A DNA stretch of 64,000 bases from Lindgomyces ingoldianus (taxonomy: Eukaryota; Ascomycota; Dothideomycetes; Pleosporales; Lindgomycetaceae). The notes below the pieces were generated by a model. The model worked only from the letters and a program-made list of their open reading frames with translations, was not told where the DNA came from and searched no databases. Shown in pieces: positions 47,093-60,188 of the stretch (position 1 is its first letter; every line of letters starts with the position of its first letter). The position numbers and the translations under genes are program-made. The stretch spans positions 1 to 64,000 of the forward strand of contig NW_022985209.1 of the NCBI RefSeq assembly GCF_010093535.1, read 5' to 3'.

Positions 47093-48430
47093 ATGACGGG
47101 TTCCCGCTTCAAGCTTCCCACCAAGATCAGGAACGATGTATACAAGCCCGTGCTTGTAGATAGCTTGCCGCTCCATACCGTTCGAAAGGGCTACGAGATC
47201 CGTCGGCAACGGAAGTATCATGGCGTACAAGCAGCGGCTTTTTAGATGATCTTTCGCAGCTCACAGACAGTTTGCCCCACGCTCTGCCTGCCAATCACGA
47301 GCGGGCTAACAAGTTTGTAAAGCAGCGCGGGGGCCTTAGCGGCAATGCTGGCAAGTTTGTGTCAGATGGTGCGTCCCTTTTTTTCTAAAATGATTTTCGA
47401 CTGATACGACAGCGTAGTTGCTGTTCGCTCTGATGTCGCATACACCATTACAGACAGCCAGTCCTCCTCGATTGTCGACCTCCAGCTTACCATCGAGGCT
47501 TTCTTCATTACCCGAAACGCCACTGGGCCTGGATGCTCCCTCAGAGGAAGCTCTACCGCACTCGCACAGCTAAAGACGCATTTTAGCGCCATGAACAAGA
47601 AGCTCAAGACTTCTCCCGCCTTCATCCTAGTTTCCAAGCCAATTGACTACTCAGTTTTTCATCGTTTCCTATCTACTGCACTTCTCGAATTAGGTGTCTT
47701 CTTCCCTGCCCTAGGGATCTACTTGCGGATCTTAAAGCCGGAATCTCATGCCCTGGACCCCAATTCGCGGCTAGCGTGGTATTCCCGCCACCACCTCCAT
47801 TGATCCTCTTAGATATGATACCTCCGTTTGAAATCGTCACTACCGGCATTTTCATTGATGCTGAGATGGCTTCAAAGAGCCCCAAAACTTTTGACGCATA
47901 TCTCGCAAGCATGATCAAGGCATCACCAAATGTTGGTGCTATGCTCGCCCAGACAACCTTATCCTGCGCCGAACGGGATCTCAAGCCCGCAAACAGATTT
48001 ACATTGCAGAAGCTGAACAAGTCTTGCTTGCAGAAAGCTGCAGGCAAGACCTTGTATATTGGTACGCACAACTACCTCCCATCACATCCCACCACAAGCT
48101 AAAGTACTCCGCAAAAGATACCGCCGACCCTCTCCGCCCCCAGACGCCGCGTACTACATGCGTAATAACTTTGGCTCAAAGACCGCAATCATCATCGACT
48201 ACGCCACCGGACACACCCCGGCCAGTTCCGAAGGCGCCCTCTCCGGCGGCTCGGGTTTCCCCTCTCCAGGAGTCTTTGAACTCATCTTCAGGTTCATCAA
48301 CCTCAATCAGATGCCGGCGCTGAACAGCATTTACTTGCCGGATCTGCCACCTTTTGTTGATGGAGGCGCGAGGCGTGTCGGACTGGTGTTGGATGTATTT
48401 GGATGTGTTTGGATGGATTTGGATGGATGA
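47093..48430 (+). pseudogene. Unrecognised host gene, disrupted by frameshifts
   Basis: Protein-like segments follow one another on the plus strand in changing frames. MTGSRFKLPTKIRNDVYKPV starts at 47093. GFLDDLSQLTDSLPHAL to GNAGKFVSD ends at 47368. A plausible 49-bp GT-AG intron (47369-47417) leads to VAVRSDVAYTITDSQSSSI, then ALAQLKTHFSAMNKKLK. From 47776 LLDMIPPFEIVTTGIFIDAE continues to about 48090, and from about 48130 NNFGSKTAIIIDYATGHTP to LPDLPPFVDG. At least two frame changes are not explained by introns. Base composition is normal, with little RIP. Family and function unknown. Confidence 0.4.
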
Positions 48431-49149
48431 GGCCGATGCCTGTGCATCCGATTTTAGGGAAGACGAATTAGGGGAATCAAGCGTGGGGGTTGGGGTACAG
48501 AATAATGGCTTGCTTTCATACATTGTAATTTTGAGCTCTGCTGGATTTGTATAATATCTTATCACGAGCCTCATTAGTGTTCGTTCACATGTCTAGTCGT
48601 GTGATCTATGAGCTTATTACTATATGGTTCAGGTTGCCAACTACAATGAACCTTGTTCCTAATATGCTTGCATACCATTGTGATATATCATCTTTCATGC
48701 CACGTGAGCCGTGAGGAGCTTATCTAGACTAATTGTCTCCTGTTCCTACTCTGCAACACTATTTATGGTTCCTAATGCTTATTTGCAGAGGCCCTACATG
48801 ATCTTGTCAGATATAATGCAAAGAACTTCGGGTACTAACATGACGCTATTCCAACAAGATCGATTCCGCACTACAACATTAGCTTGTAGATCAAATCTTT
48901 ATCTTGCCGCAGCGAAGCTTATTCTCCCTATATTTAGATATCTGCGCATGGATAATACCGCTCAAAGTCACTTCGAACTGGACCGAAGATAAGCCTAAGC
49001 GCCATGGACAGCGACGAACTCGCCAACACTCTTTCTTGTTATGCTCTACGAAGCCCATAATTCTATAAGCATTGCACAGAATAAATTCGGAAATAAATAC
49101 AATAATAGTCCCAAAACTTTCAAGTGTATACTAGGACCGGAGGATCTGA
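48431..49149. other. No supported gene
   Basis: Starts with a short TTGGATG/TTTGGATG run (about 48385-48430). Composition becomes AT-rich again toward 49150. No coding frame supported. Confidence 0.4.
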
Positions 49150-49154
49150 ATGTC

Positions 49155-50880
49155 AGCGCGCATCTTGAAGTAATTTTATAAAGCTAGGTGCATCTACTCC
49201 TCTCTAGGTCATATTAGTATATATTATATAGAGAGTTACTACCTTAGTAATTACCTAGGCTAAGGCGTTAAGTTTTGCCATTGCGAGTACACCTTCAGAC
49301 ATGCTTCTACAGAGGCTTAAAGCCTCAAGCTAGTAAAGTTATTTCTTTCTTATAAAGTTCTTGATATTGCCTTTGTCCTGAGAGTTGATCCCCTGGTTTA
49401 TAGAGTTGGAATTCCAGTCACAGAGGTGATCGACCCAATAGATATTCGAGTAGCGTAACGCCACTAACGGGTCTGGATCTAGCTGTTTCACTAGCGTGAT
49501 AGGGCAGTCTAAGGCACCTAAGCTGTAGATATCTCGTCGCAAAGTCCTAGAGATAGCCTTAAGTGACCTTGAGAAGATTTCATGGTGGGTCTCTTCCTTC
49601 CTGGATGGAAAGATCTCAATAAATGCCTTTGCGAGTAGAAAATCCTTTGCTGATTAGTGAACAAATGATATAGTGCGTTCCTGAAGTGTTAGTAAGGATC
49701 CACAGAGCCCTATAATCTCAGATAGAGCTTCATATTCGCTATTAACTCCGTTAGACATATCAACAAAAGATTCTAGCTCGTCTAATGTGATGGGGCGATA
49801 CACAGTCAAAGTAATAGCCAGTACACGTTTACAAAGGTCGACATCCTCTGAACCCCTAATCTAGTCTATCATCCGCTGGTAGAAGCCATCGAGTCCAGGT
49901 GGAAATGTCGTTAACTTCTGCTGAGCCTTCCATCTAGGGGTGTTAGACATCTCCTGGCAGACTAAAGCTACCCAAAGAAAAGTGCCTTCTGCGTTTAGCG
50001 ATAAGTAACGGTGGACAGCATCCCGTACACTAGTAGTATATTTATTTCGCTTTGCTAGCCAATCAACTTTAAACTGGATATATGTCGCAATAGCATTGGA
50101 GATTGATTTTTGATTAATCTCAAGACACAATCTCGCCTTCTGCATTACGGCGTCGAGCTCTTTCTCAATAACTGGCCAGTTTCGACTAGAGATGATCCAT
50201 TTAACACGGGGAGATATAGACGACATCCGTGCGATAAAACCTAGTAATTCCGGCAAGCCTACTATGCATTCATCGAGCGCGTCAACGATTAAATAGATAC
50301 TGTTCAAATTGGGGTCTTTTAGAACGCTGCTAAAAATCTCAGATAAAGCAACCCAGGCATTCGCATCCCCAAAGAGCGCTTCACCAGCGTGATCATACTT
50401 TTTCTGTATATAGGAAAAAAGCGATGGCTGTTAATCTACTAGCAAGTATATTAACCCTCGTAGCACGGCTGTAGCGTTATTGATCCGCGAGTCCATGGCC
50501 TGGCAGAAGAAGTATGACAAAAGATCTGTTTTAGCCACTGACTTCTCCAGCTCGTCAATGATGCCGCAAAGCAGCATAGTCTTGCCCTTGCCAGGATCGC
50601 CCTTGACCCATAGCAGTCGGCTCTGCTGGTCATTACGCCAATGCTAGAAGTTAGGATTCTTAAGCACCCAGCGATACGACTCTTCTAGAGGTCCACCCTT
50701 AATATCCTCTATGCGCTTCTTGTCGTGGCGTGGGTCTGTAATGCGCATATCTTGAATACACTTGCGTTGTGTTTGGATATCGTCAGGCGAAAGGTAGAAC
50801 GTGGTGTTATTAACTGACCCGCTGATAATGCCTGCTTAAAAACCAGTATTCGTGTCGCTAAAAGATATCGTAGATGCCAT
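49155..50880 (-). pseudogene. NACHT-domain NLR (STAND) pseudogene with N-terminal amyloid-motif-like segment
   Basis: One frame runs from ATG 50880 to about 49155. Residues 1-35 (SFSDTNTGF, AGIISGSVNNTTFYL) resemble the short Gly/Asn-rich motifs seen at the N-termini of fungal NLRs. Walker A WVKGDPGKGKTML lies near 50610-50575, Walker B YLIVDALDEC near 50295, then KWIISSRNWP and the winged-helix region, then LEALSLCRSMSEGVLAMAK and a DAR end. In-frame stops replace Gln or Trp at the N-motif, before HWRND, after LLVD, at IRGSED, before SAKDFL and further on; each fits a single C-to-T or G-to-A change. The WD40 or ankyrin sensor that normally follows is missing. Such proteins control incompatibility cell death; this one is dead. 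Confidence 0.87.
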
Positions 50881-51503
50881 GACGGTATGGTAGTAATAGA
50901 GTTTGCGTTACCAACAAAATCTTCAATAAGGCTAGACCCACCGGTGTCGTAATGTCGTAAAAGACGTGTTGTTTAGCATGAAGTTAGACAGACGCAAGCG
51001 GCAGGAATAGATCGTTAGTTAGTTTAAAGGAGGCAGCCTAGCTAGAGAGACGAGCACGGCAACTCGCTCGTCCGTTGGGAATATTAGTCCTGGGTATCAA
51101 AGTTAGCGAGCATACGAGAAGATAGGATGCTAAGCTATACTGAATGTTTGCATCTGAAAGTAAGTAAATACAAGAGTGCTATAAGTTAATTCTACTATAG
51201 CATACCATATCCTTTGTTTTATAAAGAAGCTTAGGTTAAGGTGAGGTACGGCTAATTGCTAGATTACAATGTAGGGCAGTAAGGTTTACATACAGCGCCT
51301 ACAGCAGAAGGCGAATTTACAAGCGAAGGACACAATAGTGGCGCTAGTAGGGAGGATGGCCGACCCACTCTAAATATAGGGTTGTAAAGTAGCGAATTCT
51401 ATAGGTATTTTAGAGAGTTAAGTTAGTTAACTAAAGGCATAGCCAAGGTTAAGTGAGTGGGGATCGTAAGGCTGCGGGGCTGAGGTCGGCCCGCCTGCCA
51501 AGA
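50881..51503. other. No supported gene
   Basis: Upstream region of the NLR pseudogene, mixed composition, up to the LTR of A2. No frame or RNA gene seen. Confidence 0.4.
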
Positions 51504-52088
51504 TGTTACGGTCTATGGTTGGACCGACGTAACCCCACCGATGGTGCTCCACAATCTAGCTAGGTTGGGACAGGGCTCGCGTACGATCCAATTGGAAGAT
51601 GCGGAAGCAACGCAGCTGCCCACAGTTATGGGAGAATGCATCATCTAATAGGAAGGTAGGCCACAAATTAGCAAGCTTAGCAAGCTTAGTAAGCCTGTTA
51701 CTACAAGCTTATTAAACTTACGCAACTTGTTCTTAGCACCCCTAGACATGTATATAGTTTTAACCTTAAATAACTTTTAGAAAGGCGTGTTTAATGTTTA
51801 GTTTATTTATTACATAGACTAAGTAGCATTCTAGCTTTATAAAGAGCTGTAATACTATTTATATATCTTGCAACATATATATCTCTAATTCTATCCAATA
51901 GGACTGTTTAACCTAGCCACTATACTGCTACTATAAGGACAAACTACAATCTAGTTACCCTCCTAAACCCTGTTAGCCTATTAGATATTACATAGGACTG
52001 TACACCCTACTGTTAGCCCCTACCTTTTATTCTATCACCTAAGGAATAACATTAACTTAAGTGCTTTTATAAAGTAAGGATTATAACA
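51504..52088 (+). repeat. 5' LTR of A2
   Basis: 585 bp, homologous to the other A LTRs. The first 130 bases are GC-rich; the rest is heavily RIP-altered. Confidence 0.88.
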
Positions 52089-55000
52089 TTAAACACTACT
52101 CTACTCTAAAAAGTATAACTACTTAACATAACCTTAATTCTAATATAGCCTATGCAGCTCTATTAGAATTAACAGAAGTTCTAATAGCTAATAAGGAAGT
52201 CTTAGCAGGACAGATTAACAGTATCTAGGATAACATTAAGAAACTCTAGTAGATTAGTAATAAGATTCATAAACTAATTAGTCTTTAGAAAAAAGTAAAA
52301 AATTTGTGCTAAAAAGTAGCAGAATTTAATCACTAACTTATACTAATAAATCTTCAAACAGCTATAAGCTCTATAAACTAGATACACATATTACAGGTAA
52401 AGCTAGCTAAACTTTAGAATATCTTAACTAAGAAAATAAGTATTATAGCTAAGAAGACTTTATAACTAGCCTTTTTAAAGCTTTTTAAAAAATTACCTAA
52501 GAACCTTTACCTCTTTTTTACTAGATGCTACCTCTACATGTAATATAATAAAAAAGCATTCTAAACTAATGTAGAAATAATATTCTAGATAGGACTACAT
52601 TTAAAAAGACTTTCTATAATTTAGTTCTAACTACACATAGATAACTAGATAGATTTTAGAGTAAACAGCACTACACTAAACCCTAAGACTAAAGAAATAT
52701 TTAGTACTATAAAAGCCTTCAAAGAAGCTCTATTAACTATTTATAGAACTATAAATAAACAAAAAATTACAGCTAACAAATTAGACGCCCTAAAATAAGA
52801 AAAAGGAACTGCCTAGTACTACACAGCATGTTTTAGAGAACAGCTAGCTATCTATAGATAGACAGACTAAAAGGCCTTTTACTAAATGTTCTATAATAGA
52901 CTAAAAGACATAATAAAAAATAAATTTACATATTATAAAAAGCTAACTAATTTTAAAAAATTTATTATAAAAGTAACACTTTATAATAATAAGCATAGAG
53001 AATGTAAAGGAGAAAAATAGCATAAAGAAGCTCTCTAGAAACTTAAGTTTGTTTCTAAGAAAAGAAAAGCCTTTTATTATAATAAAAAGCTAATAGACTT
53101 TAGTTACATAAAACATATATAAAGCCCCTCTTTAAAGAAAAGCCTAGCCTCTAGATGTAATAAGCTGCCTTTAACTAAAAAGTAATAAAAGTAGCTAAAG
53201 AATAAAGCTTACTTAAACTATAAAAAAGTAAAACAATTCTCCTAAAATTACCTAGACTTTTAAAAAAAAAAGAATAAAAATACTACTATAATAATAAAAG
53301 CTATTACTGTTAAATACAGCCTTATAAATAAAAAAATATTAGAAAAATTAAATAATAACCTCTACTAGTAATGCAAAGGAAACTATTCTTTAAAAAACTA
53401 CTTTAAAGTATATTAAGAAGTAGTTATTAAAGAATTTAGTAGCCTTAATTAGGTGTTACAGGACCTTATAATTTTTAAAAGATATAAAGAAGAAACTTAG
53501 ATTTAAGAATACATTATAAATATTAAAAAAAAATAGCTTCCCTTCTATAACTAGACCCTTAGCACTTTAGTAAAGAAGCTTTCTAGAAAGTTCTAGAAAT
53601 GCTTATGCTAGAAATGTAGTTAATAACATAACTACTCTAATAAATACATAGTTGCGCTTTACTAAATAAATATTAGTAACAACTATCTTATGTTCAATAT
53701 AGTATAATAAATAGCTAAAGTTAAGTATAACATAGTAAATAAAAATAATAATAGCAGTTTTTTACAAAAATTTATAATTAAAAGCTAGAAAGACTAGGCA
53801 GACCTGCTAGGTTTAAAGTCCCTAAACTAGACTTTAGGAAACCTAAGACACTGCTTCTAGGCCTAGTAATTAGTAGAAAAGCCCTTATTATACAATAGAA
53901 TCACAGCTAGTGTATGCTCTATAGAAGCGCCTCCTATAGCACTAACAATTGCTAGTAGAAAGGACACCCTATATAGGTAGTATAAACACAAAAATATTCT
54001 TAGTAGACTTAGAAAAGCCTTCTTAACACTTTACAGAGACCTAATAACTGTTTATACCCTTTGTACTAATGCACATAATAGTATTGCATAAAGCATTAGG
54101 ATAATAAGCACCAAGCAGGCTAGTAGCTTACATAGGAAAAAAACTACAATAGATACTTATCATAAGGAATAGCCTTAGCCTATAAAACTATAAATTACTA
54201 CACTTATTAAACAGCTTTACTTGATAAGCAAGAAAAGTAGCCTAACTATAATAATAAAAGTAACTATAGGTTTTATTATTTCTAGTAAAAAGCTGTATAA
54301 AAAAAAGGATTACCTAACATTACACTACCTAGTAGAAGACTATAAGTGTAAAGCAGCTAATTACTATAATAAAGAACATTAGTTATATAAAAAAAATAAG
54401 TTTAATAATTCTTAAAATATAGACTTTTACTTTTTTAAAAATAAAAAAGTACTTTATAACATATTAGTTCTAGTTACTATAAAATAAGAAGTAGAACATA
54501 GCCTTACTATAACCTTTATGTTTAAAGGATAATTAGGACTTACTCTTATTAATAGTAGATGCACTTTTACTATAGTAGATAAAAACTAGGTAGACAAGCA
54601 AAACATTTTATTCTAAATTTAAAAAAACTTATTTAAGGTAACCCTTAATAACGCCTTCTTATTAGAATATAGTAGAGAGTAGATTAATTTAAAAATATAT
54701 AACAAAAATTTTAAAACACTAAACACTAAAAACACTAAAGACTAAAAACACTAAAGACTAAAAACTAAAGATTTATAAGTATACTTTTATTAAAAGATAA
54801 ATATAATATAATTTTAGGCTATAACTAGCTTAAAAAGCATAACTTTGCTATTAACTAAAAAATAATAACTATTAAAAGTTCTAAAGACTACACACATATA
54901 ACCTAGTTAACATGCTATAATAACTTATACTTAACTTATAAGCAAGTAAAATAAAGTAGCAGTTACTACTTTTAAAAATAAAAACTCTAAAAATTCTCTT

Positions 55001-55299
55001 ACTAAGAGCTAAAAGCTAGAGTAATAAGGGTTATAAAAAAAACTAAAAGAGGTTACTTTTAAAAAACTTAAAACTAATAAAGATATAAAATAAGTTAGTA
55101 TTTATAAAATCTAAAAGGAACACACTATTCCTTCTAAGTATAAGAATTACTAAGACATGTTTAAGACACCTAAAGACCTAAAAGAATTGCCCCTACATTA
55201 ACTATAGAACTACGCTATAAACCTAATTAAGAACTCTAATCTAAAAACTTATAAGCTTTGTCCTCTAATAAAATTATAAAAGAAAACCTTATAAAAATA

Positions 55300-55880
55300 C
55301 ATTAATTAAATGCTAGTATAAAGCTATATTTAAAAAAGCTATAGCCTCGTTGCCTTAGCAGTTATCTTTATAAAAAAGAAAGAAAAAAATCTAAGTTTAT
55401 TAAGACTATTAAACTTTAGAGAATAACATAATTTAAAACTAGTTTCCTCTTCTAATTATATAAGATATTATAAACTAATTAAAAGAAATCTTATACTTTA
55501 TAAAGTTTAACATACAGAATAGATTTAATAAGATATAAATAAAAAAAAAGATAAATAGCTTACAGCCTTTAGAACTCTATAAAGATTATATAAACTACTA
55601 GTAATACTATTTAGCTTAATAAACTCCTTAGTAATATTCTAGAGAATTATTAATACAGCTCTAAACTTATACCTTAATGTTTTTATATTAGTATACTTAG
55701 ATAACATCCTTATCTACATAAAAGATACCCTTAAAGACTATGTACAGAAGGTATAGCAAGTTCTAGAAAAGCTATAAGAATATAGACTACACTTATAGCT
55801 TTTTAAATGCAAATTCTATGTTACTAAAATAGAATATTTAGGATTTATAATTAATAAAGAAGAAATAAAGATTAATCTTA
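55300..55880 (+). pseudogene. Reverse transcriptase of A2, RIP-inactivated
   Basis: Reads SLVALAVIFIKKKEK, NYIRYYKLI, LFSLINSLVIF, then LNLYLNVFILVYLDNILIY at about 55670-55720, QKV then VLEKL, and KCKFYVTKIEYLGFII. The palm motif YxDD is YLDN. The following RNase H part is displaced by solo LTR B3. Confidence 0.88.
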
Positions 55881-55899
55881 CTAAAATATAAAAGGTCTT

Positions 55900-56180
55900 T
55901 GTAACGATCCTCATGAATCGTTCCATCTCGGATGGCCCGGAAGGCCCCCGTATCGGCCCCGACCTCGACCTGGCCCCGACCCCTGCTGTTACCCCTATTC
56001 CCTCATGTATTTAGTCGCACCTCGCCCCCGTAGCTAGCTCGGTAGTTTTCTGATATCCTTTCGTACAAGGCCTATAGGTGTCATTGGTATTCCCAGGTCT
56101 CTGAGTCCCCACGCACTCCCATATGCCTCTGAGTGGATTCATACCGCATTCGGACCCATTGTCTTGCCTGCGCCGTTACA
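55900..56180 (+). repeat. Solo LTR, family B (copy B3), nearly unmutated
   Basis: TGTAACGATCCTC...GCGCCGTTACA, 281 bp, with identical GTCTT flanks at 55895-55899 and 56181-56185. It interrupts the RT-RNase H frame of A2. GC-rich and free of obvious RIP while its surroundings are saturated, so it either arrived after RIP or was too short to be targeted. Confidence 0.92.
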
Positions 56181-57182
56181 GTCTTAGAATAGCTAGAACT
56201 TATAATAGTTAAGGAGATTAAAAGATTTCTTAGGCGATCTAAATATATTAGATAAGTAATTAAAAACTACTTTAAAACTGCCTTACTATTAACTAACATA
56301 ACTATAAAAGAATAAGTAGTAGCAAAATTTATCTAGACCTTATAAATAAATAACACTTTTAAAGCTTTAAAACAAGCTGTTACTACTAAACTAGTGCTAA
56401 GAATATATAACCTTAGACTAGATATAAAGATCTATATAAATGTGTTATTAAGAGCAAGTAGTGTAGCACTCTACTAAAAATAAGAAAATAAGAAATAGCA
56501 CCTAGTAGCATACTACTTAGCTAAGTTCTTAGGAGCTAAAGTAGACTACAGCATACTTAATAAGAAATTAAAAGTAATACTAAATATAGTATAAATATAG
56601 GCGGCAGAACTGCATAAAATAGGGAAATGTTTTAACATTATAACAAACTATATAAGCTTAGTTATGTTTCTAACTATAAAGAAACTCTTACTAATGTATG
56701 TATAATAAGTAATAAAACTTGCCTAGTTTAACTATAGTATTAAGCATGTTTTAGAAGTGTAAAATTAATAACCTAACACTCTTAGCTAAAAGCCTAACTA
56801 TTTAGAAGAAGGAGAAGAAAAGACTAAAAAATTTACTTTCTTTAAAAAAATAAAAAAAGAACTAGTATATAATAGGCTTAGGCTTATAAAGAAACTCTAT
56901 GCACTTATAGTAATTAAATAAAAATAAAAAAATCTAATTTATAAATACTATAAACCTTTAATATTTAAACACCTAGAAATTAGTACTCTTTAGAAGAAGC
57001 TAAGAGCTACTATTTTTTAACGCATACCTAAAATAAAACAATTATGTATAAAAGTACTTAAGGAATGTAAGACATGTAATAAAAACAACTTCTAAAGATA
57101 TAAACTATATAAATAGCTGCAGCTAATTAAAGCCCTAAGGCAACTATAGACAATAGTTACTATAGACTTTATTCTAAGACTT

Positions 57183-57772
57183 TGTTACGGTCTACAGTTG
57201 GACCGGCGTAACTCCACCAGCGATACTCCACAGTCTTGCTAGGTTAGAACAGGGCTCGTTTATAGACTAATTAGAGGACACAGAAGCCGCGCAACTACCC
57301 GCGGTGGAGGAGGAGTGCGTCCTCTAGTAAGGGAACAGGACGCGAGTCCTAACAAGTAAAGTAAGTTAGACAAGTTAGTAGAGCAGCTAACTTATAAAAA
57401 CTTACCTAGCTTGTCTTAGCGCCCTTTATATATATATATAGTCTTTACTTTAAACAACCTTTAGAAGGTGTGTTTAACATTTAGTTTATTTTTTACATAG
57501 ACTAAGTAGCATTTAGATTTCTAAAGAGCTGCAATACTATTTATATATCTTACACTATATATACCTTTAACCTTGTCTAACAGGACTGTTTAACCTAGCT
57601 ACTATACTGCTGTAAATAGGGCAAACTATAATCTAGTTACTCTACCCTCCTCTATAAGCCTAATAGCCTTTACGGAGGACTGTACACTCTACTGTTAGCC
57701 CCTACTACCTGTCTTATCCCTTTATAGGAACATTGTTAACCTAAGTACTTCTACAAAGTAAGGATTATAACA
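57183..57772 (+). repeat. 5' LTR of A3
   Basis: 590 bp, TGTTACGGTCTAC...GGATTATAACA, immediately followed by TTAAATACTACCCCC, the same internal start as A2 (TTAAACACTAC) and A1. Confidence 0.88.
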
Positions 57773-59897
57773 TTAAATACTACCCCCTCTAAAAAGTATA
57801 ACTACTTAATATAATTTAGATACTAGCATAGCCTACATAGCCCTATTAAGATCTATAGAAGTTCCTACCTAAAGTAAAGCTGTTCTAGCAGAACAAATTA
57901 ACATAATCTAGAATAACATTAAAAAACTTTAGTAAATTAGTAAAGAAATAAATAAACTAGTAAGCTTTTAATAAAAAGTTATAAGTTTTTACTAAAAAGT
58001 AATAGGATCTTAGAACTTTTTCTAACTTATAAACCTTTAGTAAGCTACTAACTATGCTTACTAAATATATAAACTATTAGTAAAGTTAGCTAAACTTTAA
58101 AATATCTTAACTAAAAAAATAAGTATTATAGCTAAAAAGACTTTAAGACTAGCTTTTTTAAAGCCTTTTAAAAGTTTATTTAAGAACGTCTACTCTTTTT
58201 TTACTAGATACCACCTTTACATGCAGTATAACAAAAAAGCATTTTAGACTAATGCAGAGATAATATCTTAAATAGGACTACACCTAGAAGGTCCCTCTAT
58301 AATCTAGTTCTAGCTGCACGCAGATAACTAGATAGACTTTAAAGCTAACAGCACAGCACTTACTTCTAAAACTAAAAAAATATTTAGTAGTGTTAAAGCT
58401 TTTAAAGACGCTCTTATAGCTATCTATAAAACTATTAACAAACTAAGAATTGCAGCTAATAAATTAGACACTATAATATAAGAAAAAAGCCTAGCCTAGA
58501 ACTACACAGCACGTTTTAGAGAGCAGCTAGCTATCTGTAGATAGACAGACTAGAAGGCCCTCTGCTGCATGTTTTATAATAAGTTAAGTAATAAGATTAA
58601 AAATAAGTTTATACATAATAATAAACTAACTACTTTTAAAAAACTTATTATGTAAGCAACAACCTATAATAATTACTATAAAGAGCATAAAAAAGAAAAA
58701 TAATAAAAAGAAACTTCTTAGAAACTAAAGTTTATCCTTAAGAAAAAAAAGTCCCCTAGGTATAATAAAAAACTAATAGACCTTAGTTATGCTAAGCATA
58801 TATAAAGCCCTCTTTTAAAGAAAAGCTAGGTTCTAGAACGCAATAGGCTGCCCTTAATAAAAGAATAATAAAAGTAGCTAGAAAATAAGGCCTACCTAAA
58901 CTATAAAAAAGTAGGACATTTTTGCTAAAATTGCCTAGACTTTTAAAAAAGGGAGAATAAAAATACTACTATAATAGTAAAAGCTATTACTGCTAAACAC
59001 AGCCTTATAAAAGAGGAAATATTAAAAAGATTAAATAACAGACTTTACTAGTAATGCAAAGAAAACTATTTTTTAGAAAACTGCTTTAAAAAATATTAGA
59101 AAGTAGTTATCTAAAACTTTAGTAGCTTAAATATAGTGTTATAGAACCTTATAATTCTAGAGGGATATAGAGAAGAGACTTAGATCTAAGGATACATTAT
59201 AAACATTTAGAAAAAAGAGGAACAGTTTCCCCTTTATAACTAGACCTTTAGCACTTTAGCAAGAGAACTCTCTAAACAGTTCTAAAAAATATAAGTGCTA
59301 AAAGTGTAGCCTACAACACAACTACTTTAATAAATGCATAGTTATGCTTTACTAGATAAATATTAGTAATAATTACTTTATGTTTAACATAATATAGCAA
59401 ATAGCTAAAGTTAAATATAACATTATAAATAAAAAGAAATAATAGCAGTTCTTTATTAAAATCTAAGACTAGAAACTAGAAAGACTAGGCAGACCTGCTA
59501 GGTTTAAAGTCCTAAAGCTAGTATTAGGAAAACCTAAGACACTGCTTCTAAGCCTTATAATTAGCAGAAAGGCTTTTGTAATATAATAAAGCTATAGTTA
59601 GTGTGTACTCTGCAGAAACAACACCTATAGCACTAATAACTGCTAGTAGAAAAGACACCCTGTACAGATAGTACAAACACAGGAGTACCCCTAATAGACT
59701 TAAAAGAGCCCCCTTAACACCTTACACAGACCTAATAATTATCTATACCCTTAGTACTAGTGCACGCAACAGTACTGCATTAGACACTAGGACAACAAGC
59801 ATTAAGCAGGCTAGTAGCCTACATAGGAGAAGAACCACAATAGATGCCTATAGCAGGGAACAGCCTTAGCCTACAAAACTACTAACTGCTATACTTG

Positions 59898-60188
59898 TGT
59901 CAGATTGAAGCACTGTTTCTGGGCTTCCTGAGATGAATGATGGGTTTGGATGTGATGTATGGGATGATGATTGATTGTATTGATGGGATGATCCTTTTTC
60001 TGCTCTACTTGTGTTGCTCGGCTTTTTGTTTTGCCGATCCGAGTCCCTCGCGCACTTGCCCCATGCGCGACCAGCTTGCAAAATGCTGCAATTTGCAGCA
60101 ACATACTGTTCGAGCTTATTGCTCGTACTATGTGGCAGCTTTCGTCAAGCGTTCCTCCTGTCTTGACAGTAGGTGCGCATATCTGACA
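59898..60188 (-). repeat. Solo LTR, family S (copy S3), unmutated
   Basis: 291 bp in reverse orientation (TGTCAGATTGAAGC...GCATATCTGACA), flanked by identical ACTTG at 59893-59897 and 60189-60193. It is inserted in A3 and has normal composition. The short open frames inside it are not genes. Confidence 0.93.

Larger units (their letters stand above)
51504..57182 (+). mobile_element. Gypsy element A2, 5' portion up to integrase (interrupted by A3)
   Basis: The 5' LTR is 51504-52088 (585 bp, TGTTACGGTC...ATTATAACA). The interior begins TTAAACACTACTC and follows A1 in order: gag, protease-like NSRCTFTIVDKN near 54550, reverse transcriptase about 55300-55880, RNase H about 56200-56600, integrase starting near 57080 and ending abruptly after TIVTIDFILRL at 57182, where the LTR of A3 begins. 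Its remaining 3' part must lie past A3, outside the window. It also carries solo LTR B3. RIP-degraded throughout. Confidence 0.87.
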
